From positions 1 to 5,860 of the forward strand of contig DHOF01000017.1 of assembly GCA_002411615.1 (NCBI GenBank): a DNA stretch of 5,860 bases, written 5' to 3'. Positions 5,439-5,860 of this stretch are shown piece after piece (position 1 is the first letter of the stretch; each line of letters opens with the position of its first letter). A program made the translations under genes and the position numbers. The notes under the pieces were generated by a model. It did not search any database and had not been told where the DNA came from. It was given only the letters and a program-made list of their open reading frames with translations. This DNA is from Ruminococcaceae bacterium UBA5397. GTDB lineage: Bacteria; Bacillota; Clostridia; Oscillospirales; Acutalibacteraceae.

Positions 5439-5860
5439 ATGCTGCAATTTGAGGAATTAAAACTTGCTCTGCAAAATCTGCTGCCGGAAATTGAAGATCT
5501 GCAGGACGCATTGGGAATTAAAGCTATGCGTAATGAGATTGAAGAACTGGATATGAAAGCAGCGGAGCCAAAGTTCTGGGATGATATGGAAAAATCCCAG
5601 AAGATTCTGCAGCGTTCCGCCGAACTGAAAAACAAGCTGGAATCTTATGAAAAACTTCGTGCTTCATGGGACGATGCACAGGCCCTTTGCGAGTTGGGAG
5701 ATGAAGAAGGGGATCTTTCCCTTTTGCCCGAAGCACAAACCGAAGTGGATAAAATTCAAAAGAATTTGGAAGATCAGCGTTTAAGAACGCTTTTGACCGG
5801 TGAATACGACAGTAAAAATGCAATTCTCACATTTCATGCCGGAGCCGGCGGAACAGAAGC
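5439..5860 (+). CDS. prfB: Peptide chain release factor 2 (5' part, cut by the window edge)
   Basis: RF2 recognises UAA and UGA stop codons and triggers release of the finished protein on the ribosome. The visible 140 codons give the helical N-terminal domain (MLQFEELKLALQNLLPEIEDL, then MRNEIEELDMKAAEPKFWDD at about 30-49) and end in HAGAGGTEA, the conserved entry to the central domain. The SPF codon-recognition and GGQ catalytic motifs lie beyond the right edge. The family is about 330-370 residues long. The start ATG is preceded by TAGGA at 5425-5429 with 9 nt spacing. The reading frame runs uninterrupted through codons 25-26 (TTG GGA, 5511-5516), where many bacteria have CTT TGA C and a programmed +1 frameshift. 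This copy therefore lacks that self-regulating stop. It is transcribed away from the RING/zinc-ribbon gene. Confidence 0.95.
   Translation, partial: MLQFEELKLALQNLLPEIEDLQDALGIKAMRNEIEELDMKAAEPKFWDDMEKSQKILQRSAELKNKLESYEKLRASWDDAQALCELGDEEGDLSLLPEAQTEVDKIQKNLEDQRLRTLLTGEYDSKNAILTFHAGAGGTE

Noticed and set aside
5429..5452. Short reading frame MDNNAAI overlapping the prfB start
   Set aside because: The only purine-rich element near it (AGAGGA) is about 20 nt upstream, too far, and TAGGA is correctly spaced for the prfB ATG ten bases later. Seven codons give no evidence of coding.
5417..5823. Minus-strand open frames across prfB
   Set aside because: The plus strand encodes recognisable RF2, so the antisense frames are shadows.

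Overview
The window looks like chromosomal DNA from a low-to-moderate GC Firmicute of the class Clostridia, probably near the Oscillospiraceae/Ruminococcaceae. This is an inference from strong AAGGAGG-type ribosome binding sites, sigma-A-type promoters with 17-bp spacers, a PASTA kinase-like protein, the rpsF-ssb-rpsR cluster and the shape of the RF2 N terminus. The genus cannot be fixed by eye. There is no sign of a phage, insertion sequence, CRISPR array, tRNA or rRNA.

Layout. (1) Positions 1-1894, plus strand: a possible last few codons of an upstream gene, then a 594-residue membrane protein. It has an N-terminal zinc ribbon, a kinase-like domain with most catalytic residues replaced (a predicted pseudokinase), one transmembrane helix and two extracellular PASTA-like domains. 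(2) Positions 1895-2048: two hairpin terminators between convergent genes. (3) Positions 2049-3250, minus strand: a compact operon rpsF (S6), ssb, rpsR (S18). It has a perfect TTGACA-17-TATAAT promoter and an 80-nt leader that can fold into a hairpin followed by an H-type pseudoknot just upstream of the rpsF ribosome binding site. (4) Positions 3269-5202, minus strand: galU (UDP-glucose pyrophosphorylase) preceded by a RING/zinc-ribbon membrane protein with a DUF2628-like region. The two are probably co-transcribed. (5) Positions 5203-5438: a divergent intergenic region with one promoter in each direction and a perfect dyad between them. (6) From position 5439 to the right edge, plus strand: the first 140 codons of prfB (release factor 2), which lacks the usual programmed frameshift.

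How it fits together. Most of the window is core housekeeping: translation (S6, S18, RF2), single-strand DNA binding (SSB), and UDP-glucose supply for the cell envelope. The less ordinary parts are the PASTA pseudokinase, the RING/zinc-ribbon membrane protein, and the structured rpsF leader with a palindrome lying over its -10 element. I see no clear evidence of a wholly new multi-gene system. The pseudokinase and the rpsF leader are the best candidates for something not yet described.
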